A stretch of DNA of 42,529 nucleotides from Acetothermia bacterium 64_32. Its GTDB lineage: Bacteria > Bipolaricaulota > Bipolaricaulia > Bipolaricaulales > Bipolaricaulaceae. A program made the translations under genes and the position numbers. The stretch spans positions 1 to 42,529 of the forward strand of contig LGFI01000018.1 in assembly GCA_001508155.1 (NCBI GenBank), written 5' to 3'. The stretch's first letter is position 1. The number at the start of each line of letters is the position of its first letter. The notes below the pieces were generated by a model. The model saw only the letters and a program-made list of their open reading frames with translations, had not been told where the DNA came from and did not search any database. Positions 6,687 through 14,682 of the stretch are shown here, piece by piece.

Positions 6687-7702
6687 GGTGGATCCTTGGG
6701 GTGTTCCCTTTGCTGGTCGCAGGGGCTTGTCTGGGGGCGGAGCTTGTGGTCTACACCTACGACTCCTTCGTCTCCTGGGGGCCGGCACAGGCGATCGAGG
6801 AGGCGTTTGAGGCCGCCCATCCGGGGGTGGACCTGGTTTGGGTGGCCCCGGGCGACTCCTCGGAGATGCTGGCTCGGCTCATCGGGGAGCGTGCCGCCGG
6901 GGGGACAGAGGCGGACGTGTTCCTGGGGATCGCGGATGTGGAGCTGCCGCGGGCCCTTGCCCAGGGGGCCTTCCAGCCTTACAGCCCGGAGTCGATCCCC
7001 AACCTGGCCCATGTCCCAGCCGAGCTCTTGTTCGACCAGACAGGCCACGTGATCCCCTTCGATCACGGCTACATAACCTTCGTCTACGACTCGGAGCTGC
7101 TAGCTGAGGAGCTTATTCCCCAGAGCTTGGAGGACCTCACCAGGCCTGAACTCAAGGGGAAGATAGTGTTGGAGGACCCCCGCACCTCTTCCCCTGGTCT
7201 CTCCTTCCTTCTATGGACCATCGCCCATTTCGGGGAGGAGGGGTGGCTCGATTTCTGGCGGGATCTCTTCCCAAACGTGCTCACGGTGACCAAGGGCTGG
7301 TCTGAGGCCTACGACATGTTCCTGGCCGGGGAGGCGCCCATCGTACTCTCCTACTCCACGGATACCGCCTACTCCTACATCGCAGAGGGGTCGCTCCGCT
7401 ATCGGGTGGTCACCCCGGACGGGGAGGGCTATCGGCAGATCGAGGGGATGGGGATCGTGTCCGGCACCGATCAGCCCGAGCTTGCCCACGCCTTCCTCGA
7501 TCTTGTGCTCTCAAAGGAGATCCAAGAGCTTATCCCAACCAGTCAGTGGATGTTCCCAGTAAGCTCGGAGGCGGAGCTTCCAGAGGACTTCGCCCGCTAC
7601 GCCGTGATCCCGGGGCATCCTGTTTCCCTCCCCCCTGAGTACGTGGCCGAGCATCTTGAGGGGTGGCTTTCGGAGTGGCAAAGGCTCCTTGTGGGAGGCT
7701 GA
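6683..7702 (+). CDS. thiB: thiamine ABC transporter substrate-binding protein
   Basis: A 339-residue periplasmic or cell-surface binding protein that captures thiamine for import. It has an N-terminal Sec signal (MRWILGVFPLLVAGACLGA); a Cys at 16 leaves a weak possibility of lipidation. The mature start LVVYTYDSFVS matches the ThiB/TbpA family, as do ADVFLGIADVEL, PFDHGYITFVYD and the ligand-site stretch VLSYSTDTAYSY. The start ATG follows AAAGGAGG and overlaps the thiN stop by 4 bases. The 3' end overlaps the permease gene by about 40 bases. Position behind a TPP riboswitch supports thiamine as the substrate rather than iron or spermidine, which related proteins bind. Confidence 0.92.
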   Translation: MRWILGVFPLLVAGACLGAELVVYTYDSFVSWGPAQAIEEAFEAAHPGVDLVWVAPGDSSEMLARLIGERAAGGTEADVFLGIADVELPRALAQGAFQPYSPESIPNLAHVPAELLFDQTGHVIPFDHGYITFVYDSELLAEELIPQSLEDLTRPELKGKIVLEDPRTSSPGLSFLLWTIAHFGEEGWLDFWRDLFPNVLTVTKGWSEAYDMFLAGEAPIVLSYSTDTAYSYIAEGSLRYRVVTPDGEGYRQIEGMGIVSGTDQPELAHAFLDLVLSKEIQELIPTSQWMFPVSSEAELPEDFARYAVIPGHPVSLPPEYVAEHLEGWLSEWQRLLVGG

Positions 7703-9360
7703 CAAAGCGCGGGGCAGGGGCGTGCTTGGCGCTCCTGCCCCTCCTGTTTCTTGCGCTTTCGTTCTTCCTTCCCCTGTGGCAGGTACTGAGCCAGGGGCTG
7801 AAGGCGGAGGGAAGGTGGACGGCCGCCCGCCTGGCCCAGCTTCTCTCCGACCCTTACGTCCTCCACCTCCTTCGGTTCACCCTAAAGCAGGCCTTGCTCT
7901 CCTCTCTTTTCAGCCTGGCCTTGGGGTTCCCCTTGGGGTGGCTGCTTGCCCGTTATGACTTCCCGGGGAAGGAGGCCGCGCGGGCCTTCACCCTGGTTCC
8001 GTTCGTCCTGCCCCCCATCACCGTGGCCCTGGGGTTCATCCTGTTCTTCGGGAACTCCGGCTACCTGAACCGTTTTCTCATCGGGCTTTTCGGGCTTTCC
8101 TCCCCGCCGATCAAGGTGCTTTACTCCCTGTGGGGGATCGTCCTTGCCCACGCCTTCTATAACGCACCGGTTTTTGCCCGGTTCGTGTCCGCGGCCTGGG
8201 AGGGGCTTGACCCTGGGCTCACCGAGGCGGCGAGGACCCTGGGGGCGAGGCCCTTTTCCGTCTTCCTCACCGTGACCCTGCCTCAGATCCTCCCAGCGAT
8301 CTTGTCGGCCTTCGCCTTGGTATTTGTGTTCTGTTTCCTCTCCTTTGCCATCCCCCTTGCCCTGGGAGGGGCGAGGTATGCCACGTTGGAGGTGGGGGTC
8401 TATCTTTACGCGCGGGTGTACCTGGACCAGGGTCAGGCGGCCGCACTGGCCATCCTGGAGCTTGTCATCGCCTTGGGGCTTACCTACCTCTACATCCGGG
8501 GCGGGGGGATCTTCACCTCCCGAGGGCAGGTCGGCCGCCCTCAGGCCACCGTGAAGCTCTTCTCGCGGCCGCGGCAGCTTTTCTGGCTTCCCTACCTGTT
8601 CCTCTCTGTCCTGGTTTTCCTGGGGCCCATCGGAGCGGTGATCGCGGACTCCTTCACCCGTCCCTGGCAGGGCCAGGGGCCCACCCTCGCCTGGTATGGG
8701 ATGCTTTTTTCGCCAGCCCAAAGCCCGTTCATCGGTGGTTCCCCCCTGGCGAGCATGGCCCTGAGCCTTGAGGTGGCCGGGATGACCGCTTTTTTAGCCC
8801 TAGGCTTGGGGATCCTAGTGTGCTGGGCCTTGAGACGAATGAGGTCCGTGCTCCTTGAAGCCCTGCTCATGGCCCCTCTGGCCGTCTCCTCGGTGGTGCT
8901 GGGGCTGGCGCTGCTTTTTGCCTTCAGGCGCCCCCCCCTCTCCGCCCTGGCAAGCGGGCCCTGGAGCATTGTCCTCGCGCATACCCTGATCGTGTACCCG
9001 CTTGTGGTGCGGGTCATCCGCCCCCTTTGGCAGGGGCTTGACCCGGCCCTGGTGGAGGCAGCCCGCACCTTGGGAGCAGGGGGGTTTCTTGCCTTCCTCA
9101 CGGTGGAACTTCCCTTGCTTTCCCGGGGGATCCTGGTAGCGGGGGCGTTTGCCTTCGCCCTGTCGATGGGGGAGATGACGGCCGTGGCCATGCTCTCCCG
9201 GCCGGGCTTGGTGACGATCCCGTTGGCGATCTACCACTTCCTCTCCGCCCGCAGGTTCGGAGCGGCCTCGGCCATGGCCACGATCCTCATCCTCACCACC
9301 GCCGGGGCGGTCTTCCTGTGGGAATACATGGGGAGGAGGCTCCTCCGTGGCCAAGCTTGA
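7663..9360 (+). CDS. thiP: thiamine ABC transporter permease
   Basis: A permease of about 565 residues with two fused halves, each with a binding-protein-dependent transport domain, as in ThiP and FbpB. The EAA loops that contact the ATPase are visible twice: EAARTLGARPF at about 188-198 and EAARTLGAGGF at about 465-475, each followed by FLTV-LP. About twelve hydrophobic segments are present. The start is uncertain: GTG at 7663 or GTG at 7675, both inside thiB; the conserved part begins near residue 14. The 3' end overlaps the ATPase gene by 14 bases. Together with thiB and thiQ it forms the inner-membrane thiamine importer. Confidence 0.92.
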   Translation: MAFGVAKAPCGRLTKRGAGACLALLPLLFLALSFFLPLWQVLSQGLKAEGRWTAARLAQLLSDPYVLHLLRFTLKQALLSSLFSLALGFPLGWLLARYDFPGKEAARAFTLVPFVLPPITVALGFILFFGNSGYLNRFLIGLFGLSSPPIKVLYSLWGIVLAHAFYNAPVFARFVSAAWEGLDPGLTEAARTLGARPFSVFLTVTLPQILPAILSAFALVFVFCFLSFAIPLALGGARYATLEVGVYLYARVYLDQGQAAALAILELVIALGLTYLYIRGGGIFTSRGQVGRPQATVKLFSRPRQLFWLPYLFLSVLVFLGPIGAVIADSFTRPWQGQGPTLAWYGMLFSPAQSPFIGGSPLASMALSLEVAGMTAFLALGLGILVCWALRRMRSVLLEALLMAPLAVSSVVLGLALLFAFRRPPLSALASGPWSIVLAHTLIVYPLVVRVIRPLWQGLDPALVEAARTLGAGGFLAFLTVELPLLSRGILVAGAFAFALSMGEMTAVAMLSRPGLVTIPLAIYHFLSARRFGAASAMATILILTTAGAVFLWEYMGRRLLRGQA

Positions 9361-10372
9361 GGCAAGGGGGCTGACCAAGCGCTTCGGAGAGGTGGTAGCT
9401 GCCCAGGACGTTTCCTTCCGGGTGGAGGAGGGGGAACTTTTGGCCCTGCTTGGGCCCTCGGGTTGCGGCAAGACCACGGTGCTCAGGATGCTGGCCGGGC
9501 TGACTCCCCCGGATCGGGGCCGGGTGCTGATCGCCGGAGAAGACGTGACCCCCCTTCCCCCGGAGGCACGGGGGGTGGGGCTTGTGTTCCAAAACTATGC
9601 TCTGTTCCCCCACCTGACCGTTTTCGGGAACGTGGCCTACGGCCTCAGGTTCGGACGACGTCTTCCCCGGAGGGAGCGGAGCCGGAACGTGCGGAAGCTG
9701 CTTGAGCTGGTGGGACTTTCCGGTTACGAGCGACGGAGGATACATGAACTTTCCCAGGGGGAGGCCCAGCGGGTAGCCCTTGCCCGGGCCCTGGCCCCCC
9801 AGCCCCGGGTTTTGCTCCTGGATGAGCCCCTGTCCGCCCTGGATGCGGCCCTGCGGGTGGAGCTACGTGGTGAACTGCGAGAGCTTCTGAAAAGGCTTTC
9901 CATCACCGCTGTGCACGTAACCCACGATCAGGAGGAGGCCATGGCCATCGCCGACCGGGTGGGGGTGATGCGGGAGGGGAGGCTGGAGCAGGTGGATCGC
10001 CCTCCGGAGCTATATGAGCGGCCAAGGACCCCGTTCGTAGCCTCATTCCTGGGGAGGGCTAACCTTTGGCCTGGGGTGATTGTGTCCCTTTCCTCGGGGG
10101 AGGCTTTGGTGGAGGTGGCTGGCGTTCGCATTCCGGCCAAGGGCGAGGCCCCCGCACCCGGGGAGGAGGTGTATGTCTTCTTCCGCCCGGAGCATGTGGT
10201 CATAGGGGAGGGGCCCTACGAGGCGGAGGTACGGCACGCGGAGTTCCTCGGGGACCGTTGGCAGGTACACGCTCGCTTTCACAGGCTTCCCCTGCTCCTC
10301 TTCGCCCACAGGGCCCTTGGTGGTAAGGTTCAGTTCCGGTTCCGGGAGCCGCCGCGGCTCCTTCGGCGCTAG
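9347..10372 (+). CDS. thiQ: thiamine ABC transporter ATP-binding protein
   Basis: A 341-residue ABC ATPase energising thiamine uptake. Motifs: Walker A GPSGCGKT (36-43), Q-loop FQNYALFPHLT (Q82), a signature reading LSQGEAQR (135-142) instead of the usual LSGGQ, Walker B VLLLDE (155-160) and H-loop VTHDQEEAMA. The roughly 100-residue C-terminal extension contains a TOBE-type domain (VYVFFRPEHVVIGEGPY), so it is longer than enterobacterial ThiQ and resembles the PotA/FbpC group. Operon position behind the TPP switch decides the substrate assignment. The GTG start at 9347 follows GGAGGAGG. Its 3' end overlaps convergent priA by 4 bases (CTAG). Confidence 0.88.
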   Translation: MAKLEARGLTKRFGEVVAAQDVSFRVEEGELLALLGPSGCGKTTVLRMLAGLTPPDRGRVLIAGEDVTPLPPEARGVGLVFQNYALFPHLTVFGNVAYGLRFGRRLPRRERSRNVRKLLELVGLSGYERRRIHELSQGEAQRVALARALAPQPRVLLLDEPLSALDAALRVELRGELRELLKRLSITAVHVTHDQEEAMAIADRVGVMREGRLEQVDRPPELYERPRTPFVASFLGRANLWPGVIVSLSSGEALVEVAGVRIPAKGEAPAPGEEVYVFFRPEHVVIGEGPYEAEVRHAEFLGDRWQVHARFHRLPLLLFAHRALGGKVQFRFREPPRLLRR

Positions 10373-12417
10373 ACGAGCCACAGGGGATCGGGGTCTACCT
10401 TGACCCCATGGGGCAGGGTGGGCAGGGCTTGCCTGAGCCCCTCCACCACGTCCTTTCCCCCCTTTATGAGGAGCTGGGAGCGGGGGGTCCCGGCCTTGGG
10501 GTGGAGCTCCGCGGGGCCCAAGACCTCAAACCCCTTTCTAGTAAGGTCATCTCCAAGCTCCCCCGCCTTCCTCAGCGCGCCCTTCCCCTCCACCAGGATC
10601 CGCACAAGATGCGAAAAGGGCGGGTAGCCCAATGCCTCCCGGAAGCGAAGCTCCTCCCGGTAGAAGCCCAAGTAGTCACCTTGGGCCGCATATCGGATCG
10701 CGTAGTGGTCGGGCTGGTCCGTCTGCACGATCACCTCCCCGGGCCACTCCCCCCGCCCCGCCCTCCCTGCGGCGGCCGCCACCAGCTGGAAGGTGCGTTC
10801 GCCGGCGCGGAAGTCCGGGAAGGAAAGGAGCATATCGGCGTCGATCACCCCCACGAGCGTGATCCTGGGGAAGTCAAGGCCCTTTCCCACCATTTGCGTT
10901 CCCACCAAGACATCGATCTCGCCGTGGGCCAAGCCCGCCAGGATCTCCCCCCGCTTGGCCGCCGTGTCGGAATCGAGCCGGGCTACGGCGAGGCTCGGGA
11001 AAAGCCTTTTTACTTCGAACTCCACCCTTTCTGTCCCCAGGCCGAACAGGCGAAACCGTTCCCCCCCGCAGTGGGGGCAGCGGGGCCGGGGAAGGGCCTT
11101 GCCGCAGACGTGGCAGCGGAAGCTGCGGTTGGCAAGGTGGAACACCAGGGGCACCGCGCAGCCCGGACAGCGGAGGATGGCCCCGCAGGTCCGGCAGGCC
11201 GCCCCGGTGAAGAACCCCCGGCGGTTGAGGAAGAGCAGCACCTGTCCACCCCGGGAAAGGTGCCTGTCCATGGCGGTCTGGAGCTCGGGGCTCAGTACCT
11301 CCTCCCCTTTGGGCACAAGCCGTACCTGGGGGGGGTGTCCTGCCACCCGCTGGGTCAACCTAAAGAGCCGGATCTCCCCACGCTCGGCGCGGAAATAGGA
11401 CTCAACGGAGGGGGAAGCCGAGCCGAGGAGCACCACCCCTCCCTCCTGGGCAGAACGCAGCTCGGCCACCTCCCTGGCATGGTAGTAAGGGGCCATGTCT
11501 CCTTGCTTGTAGGCCGGCTCCCCCTCCTCATCCAGCACGAAGATCCCGGGGCGTTTTAGGGGGAGGAAGGCTGCCGAGCGGGTGCCGCAGGCCGCCCGCA
11601 ATTTCCCCCGCAGGGCGGCCTCCCATACCCGCCACCTCTCCCCCGGGGGAAGTTCCCCGAAGTAAAGGGAAACATCTTCGTCCAAGGACGCGACTGCCCG
11701 GGCCCAAAGCTGGGGGAGGAGCGACACCTCGGGCTCGAGCAGGAGCGCCCCCCTGCCCTGGGCGAGGGCGGCCCGGGCCGCTCGCAGGTAAACTTCGGTT
11801 TTCCCTGAGCCTGCCGGCCCAAACAGAAGGAACGTTTCCCCGCCTTCGGCCCCGGCCACTGCCTCCACGGCCCGCCTTTGCTCCTCGGTCAAGGAAACCT
11901 CCCTCCGAGGCTCCCGCAAGGGGAAGCTGAAAGGGAGGACCTCGGGCCTGGCGATCCCTTTGCGGGAAAGGGCCCGCAGGGAAGCCCCATTTGCTCGCTC
12001 TCCGGCGAGGAGCGCGGCCAGGGCCCGGGCCTGGGCCGGCGCCTTCCGGGAAAGCTCCTCGAGGAGGGCCCGGGCCTTGTGGGGTGAAACGGAGAGGCGA
12101 TAGCGCCTGGCTCGAGCCTGCGCCCGCGGCGGGACCAGCCGCCCCAGGGAGAGTCCGGGGGAGACGAACGACCGCGCAGCCACCTCTTGGATCAGGGCGA
12201 GCACCTCCCCCGAGACGGCCGGCCCGTCCACTTCCTGGATGGGCTGAAGCTCGCCCGGGTAGCTCGGGGAGGGGGAGACGGAAACGACGATCCCCCACAG
12301 GGATCTTTTCCCCAGCGGAACCCGCACCCGAAAGCCCACCTCCACATCCATCCCCTCGGGCACAAGGTAGTCGAAGGGTTTGGCCCTGGGGATGGGGAGG
12401 GCCACCCGGGCGATCAC
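10369..12417 (-). CDS. priA: primosomal protein N' (PriA helicase)
   Basis: A 682-residue 3'-5' helicase that restarts stalled replication forks by loading the replisome. The N-terminal fork-binding domain begins MIARVALPIPRAKPFDY. Walker A GPAGSGKTEVY is at about 199-209. The zinc region carries the four pairs CRTCG, CPGC, CHVCG and CPHCG (about 400-450), and motifs V/VI read GTQMVGKGLDFP and AGRAGRG. Motif II reads DEEG (about 296-299) where most PriA proteins have DEEH. The GTG start at 12417 directly follows the upstream stop, with GGGAGGGGGG inside that gene as ribosome site. It is the last gene of a leftward three-gene run. Confidence 0.95.
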   Translation of the reverse strand: MIARVALPIPRAKPFDYLVPEGMDVEVGFRVRVPLGKRSLWGIVVSVSPSPSYPGELQPIQEVDGPAVSGEVLALIQEVAARSFVSPGLSLGRLVPPRAQARARRYRLSVSPHKARALLEELSRKAPAQARALAALLAGERANGASLRALSRKGIARPEVLPFSFPLREPRREVSLTEEQRRAVEAVAGAEGGETFLLFGPAGSGKTEVYLRAARAALAQGRGALLLEPEVSLLPQLWARAVASLDEDVSLYFGELPPGERWRVWEAALRGKLRAACGTRSAAFLPLKRPGIFVLDEEGEPAYKQGDMAPYYHAREVAELRSAQEGGVVLLGSASPSVESYFRAERGEIRLFRLTQRVAGHPPQVRLVPKGEEVLSPELQTAMDRHLSRGGQVLLFLNRRGFFTGAACRTCGAILRCPGCAVPLVFHLANRSFRCHVCGKALPRPRCPHCGGERFRLFGLGTERVEFEVKRLFPSLAVARLDSDTAAKRGEILAGLAHGEIDVLVGTQMVGKGLDFPRITLVGVIDADMLLSFPDFRAGERTFQLVAAAAGRAGRGEWPGEVIVQTDQPDHYAIRYAAQGDYLGFYREELRFREALGYPPFSHLVRILVEGKGALRKAGELGDDLTRKGFEVLGPAELHPKAGTPRSQLLIKGGKDVVEGLRQALPTLPHGVKVDPDPLWLV

Positions 12418-13320
12418 CTATCCCCCCTCCCGACGGCGGAGATAGATCATGGCCCCGCGGGCCGACATGGAAAGGTCCTCCTTCACCGTGGGGTCGTCCA
12501 CGGGCCAGCCGGCCCGGCCAAGCTCGCCAAGCACTTCCTCTACAGCTACTTCCTCCTCGCCTGCTCGGCCAAGCGCTCGCTTCACCAACTCCACCCACCA
12601 CACAAGCAGCTCCCCGTACTCGGAAAGGGCATCCCGGCCTGGCCTCGGCCCGAAGTGGGTGTAAAGAAGGGTGCTTGGGTGAAGGGAGTAAAGCCTCTTT
12701 AAGGTGGACAGGGACGCCTCCAGGTCGAAGCTGGGGGGCACTGTCGCGGGGACGAGGCGGCCGCTGTAGAACAGCCCGGCTGCGTCGCCGGTGAAGAGGA
12801 GGCCGTCTTTTTCTTCCAAGAAACACAGGTGATGGGGGGCATGTCCTGGAGATTCCAGCGCCAGGATCGTGCGTCCTCCTAGGTCGAACCGGTCCCCGTC
12901 CTGTGCCTCGTGGATCCTTTCCTTTGGGATGGGGATCGCCTCCCCGTAAAGGGGGAAGCGTCCCTTCACCGCGGCCCTCACCGATTCCACCAGGCGGCTT
13001 GGGTTCACCAGGTGTTTCGCCCCCCGGGGGTGCACCACCACCCGGGCACTGGGAAGGTAGGGGAGGAGGGCCCCTGCCCCCCCGGCGTGGTCGAGGTGGA
13101 TATGGGTGAGGAAGATCCATCGGACCTTATCCCTTGGGATTCCGAGCCCGTCTAAGGCCTCAAGGACCAGGTCCTTGGAAAGGGAGGTCCCCGACTCCAC
13201 CAGGGCCACCTGGTCGGCCAGGATCACGTACACCCCACCCACCCCGGGCCTTCCGAACTGGTAGGCGTCCACAAGGTGGATCCCAGGGGCGGCTTTCAAG
13301 GGTTCAGGAAAACCAGCCAA
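12418..13320 (-). CDS. MBL-fold metallo-hydrolase
   Basis: A 300-residue protein of the metallo-beta-lactamase fold. Metal ligands are visible in THIHLDHAGG (H73, H75, D77, H78), SPGHAPHH, FTGDAAG and THFGP. The catalytic domain covers about 10-220; the C-terminal 80 residues (LVKRALGRAGEEEVAVEEVL) form a helical extension, as in LACTB2/glyoxalase-like members. The substrate cannot be read from sequence; hydroxyacyl-thioester hydrolase or RNase-like roles are both found in this subgroup. The TTG start at 13320 lies inside the end of the upstream permease gene (17-base overlap), and the stop abuts priA, implying cotranscription. Confidence 0.82.
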   Translation of the reverse strand: MAGFPEPLKAAPGIHLVDAYQFGRPGVGGVYVILADQVALVESGTSLSKDLVLEALDGLGIPRDKVRWIFLTHIHLDHAGGAGALLPYLPSARVVVHPRGAKHLVNPSRLVESVRAAVKGRFPLYGEAIPIPKERIHEAQDGDRFDLGGRTILALESPGHAPHHLCFLEEKDGLLFTGDAAGLFYSGRLVPATVPPSFDLEASLSTLKRLYSLHPSTLLYTHFGPRPGRDALSEYGELLVWWVELVKRALGRAGEEEVAVEEVLGELGRAGWPVDDPTVKEDLSMSARGAMIYLRRREGG

Positions 13321-14602
13321 ACTCCACCCCCAACCAGATCGCCAGGCTCCCCACCCCGCAGCCCAAGAGGGCGAGCCAGGTGCCGGAGCGCATCCAGTGC
13401 CTTATGGTGATCGGCCTGTCGGTCCGCTCTGAGAGGGAGATCACCACCACGTTGGCCGTGGCCCCAACGGGGGTGGCGTTCCCTCCGAATCCCACCCCCA
13501 AGGCCAGGGCCCACCACAGGGGGCCGGTCGCCACCCCTTGGGCCCCCAGGCCCTTTATCACTGGGAGCATGGCGATGGTGAATGGGATGTTGTCCACCAC
13601 TGCCGACATAAGGGCGCCGACCCACAGGATGGCGAGGGCGGCGAGGAGCATCCCGGAGTGGGCCAGGAACCCAAGGTGGGTTGACACCCAGGCAAGCACC
13701 CCCGCTGCCTCAAGGCCCCCCACCACGATGAAAAGCCCGATGAAGAAGAGCAACACATCCCAGTGGATCTTGGACAGGATCTCATCCACCTGGGGCCGGA
13801 CCCACAGCAGCCCGAGCGACGCCCCGATCAAGGCCACCAGCCCCGGGGGGAGGTGGAGGAGGTCATGGATGAGGTAAAGCACCACGGTAAGGCCAACCAC
13901 GGCTAGCATCCGCCGCATGGTCTTGGGGTCCAGCAAGGCTCGGCGAGCATCGATGGCCATCAGCGACTCCACCCGCTCCGGGGGGGCGGAGAGCTCCCGC
14001 CGGAAAAGGAGCCAGAGGAGCCCAAAGGAGAAAACAAGGGTCACCAGCACCACCGGCCCCAAGTGGGTGAGGAAGTCGTTGAACGAAAGCCCAGCCGCCG
14101 AGCCGATCAGGATGTTTGGTGGATCCCCCACCAGGGTGGCCACCCCCCCGACGTTCGAACAGACCGCCTCCGCGATCAAAAACGGCACCGCGCTTATCCC
14201 CACCACCTCAGCCAGCGACACCGTGACCGGGGCCACCATCACGATGGTGGTTACGTTGTCGAGGACCGTGGAAACCAGGGCAGTGAACCCGGCCAGGGAG
14301 AAGAGGAGGAGCCAGGGGTTCCCCCTCGTCCACTGGGCCGCCACGATGGCCATGTACTGGAAGAAGCCGGTCTTCTGAAGGATCCCCACCACGATCATCA
14401 TGCCCAAGAGGAGGCCGATGGTGCCGAAGTCGACGGCCCTCACGGCCGTCTCCCAATCGTAGAACCCCAGGCCGACCCCGACGGCGATCATGGCGATGGC
14501 CCCAGCCAGGGCGGCGATGGTGCGGTGTACCCGCTGGGAGAAGATGAGCCCGTAGGTGACCAGGAAGATGCCTGTGGAAGCCATAGCCGAGCCCCAGTTC
14601 AT
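13304..14602 (-). CDS. ArsB/NhaD-type membrane permease
   Basis: A membrane protein of about 432 residues in the ion transporter superfamily (ArsB, NhaD, SLC13/P-protein). There are about eleven hydrophobic segments and the hallmark half-site VGDPPNILIGSAAGLSF, with the second half-site near NATPVGATANVVV. FTALVSTVLDNVTTI and ALMSAVVDNIPFTI are the repeated DN motifs of the two inverted halves. The transported ion is unclear: arsenite/antimonite, sodium/proton exchange or dicarboxylate are all possible, and no ars regulator is nearby. The ATG at 14602 is chosen because the first membrane segment starts just after it and a -10 box sits 6 bases upstream, suggesting a leaderless mRNA. An in-frame upstream codon at 14701 would run through the divergent promoter. 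Confidence 0.82.
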   Translation of the reverse strand: MNWGSAMASTGIFLVTYGLIFSQRVHRTIAALAGAIAMIAVGVGLGFYDWETAVRAVDFGTIGLLLGMMIVVGILQKTGFFQYMAIVAAQWTRGNPWLLLFSLAGFTALVSTVLDNVTTIVMVAPVTVSLAEVVGISAVPFLIAEAVCSNVGGVATLVGDPPNILIGSAAGLSFNDFLTHLGPVVLVTLVFSFGLLWLLFRRELSAPPERVESLMAIDARRALLDPKTMRRMLAVVGLTVVLYLIHDLLHLPPGLVALIGASLGLLWVRPQVDEILSKIHWDVLLFFIGLFIVVGGLEAAGVLAWVSTHLGFLAHSGMLLAALAILWVGALMSAVVDNIPFTIAMLPVIKGLGAQGVATGPLWWALALGVGFGGNATPVGATANVVVISLSERTDRPITIRHWMRSGTWLALLGCGVGSLAIWLGVEFGWFS

Positions 14603-14608
14603 GGGCCA

Positions 14609-14614
14609 AGTATA
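14609..14614 (-). promoter_or_regulatory. -10 box for a leaderless permease transcript
   Basis: On the minus strand TATACT (14609-14614) is followed by 6 bases and then the ATG at 14602, so transcription would start at or next to the A of the start codon. No Shine-Dalgarno sequence and no good -35 box are visible. Confidence 0.4.
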
Positions 14615-14628
14615 CGCAAGCGGCCGGG

Positions 14629-14657
14629 TTGTTCTCCCCCCAGCGGGGGCGTAAACT
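14629..14657 (+). promoter_or_regulatory. promoter of the antiporter gene
   Basis: TTGTTC (14629-14634), 17 bases, TAAACT (14652-14657). The predicted transcript starts near 14664, 19 bases before the ATG at 14683. It is back-to-back with the permease promoter. Confidence 0.45.
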
Positions 14658-14682
14658 TGCGCCGCTTCGAGAGTGACACGGC

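Noticed and set aside
11528-13120. A 530-residue open frame on the minus strand
   Set aside because: It runs out of frame through priA and the MBL hydrolase gene, both of which are clear; its Gly/Pro/Arg-rich composition is typical of a GC-rich shadow frame.
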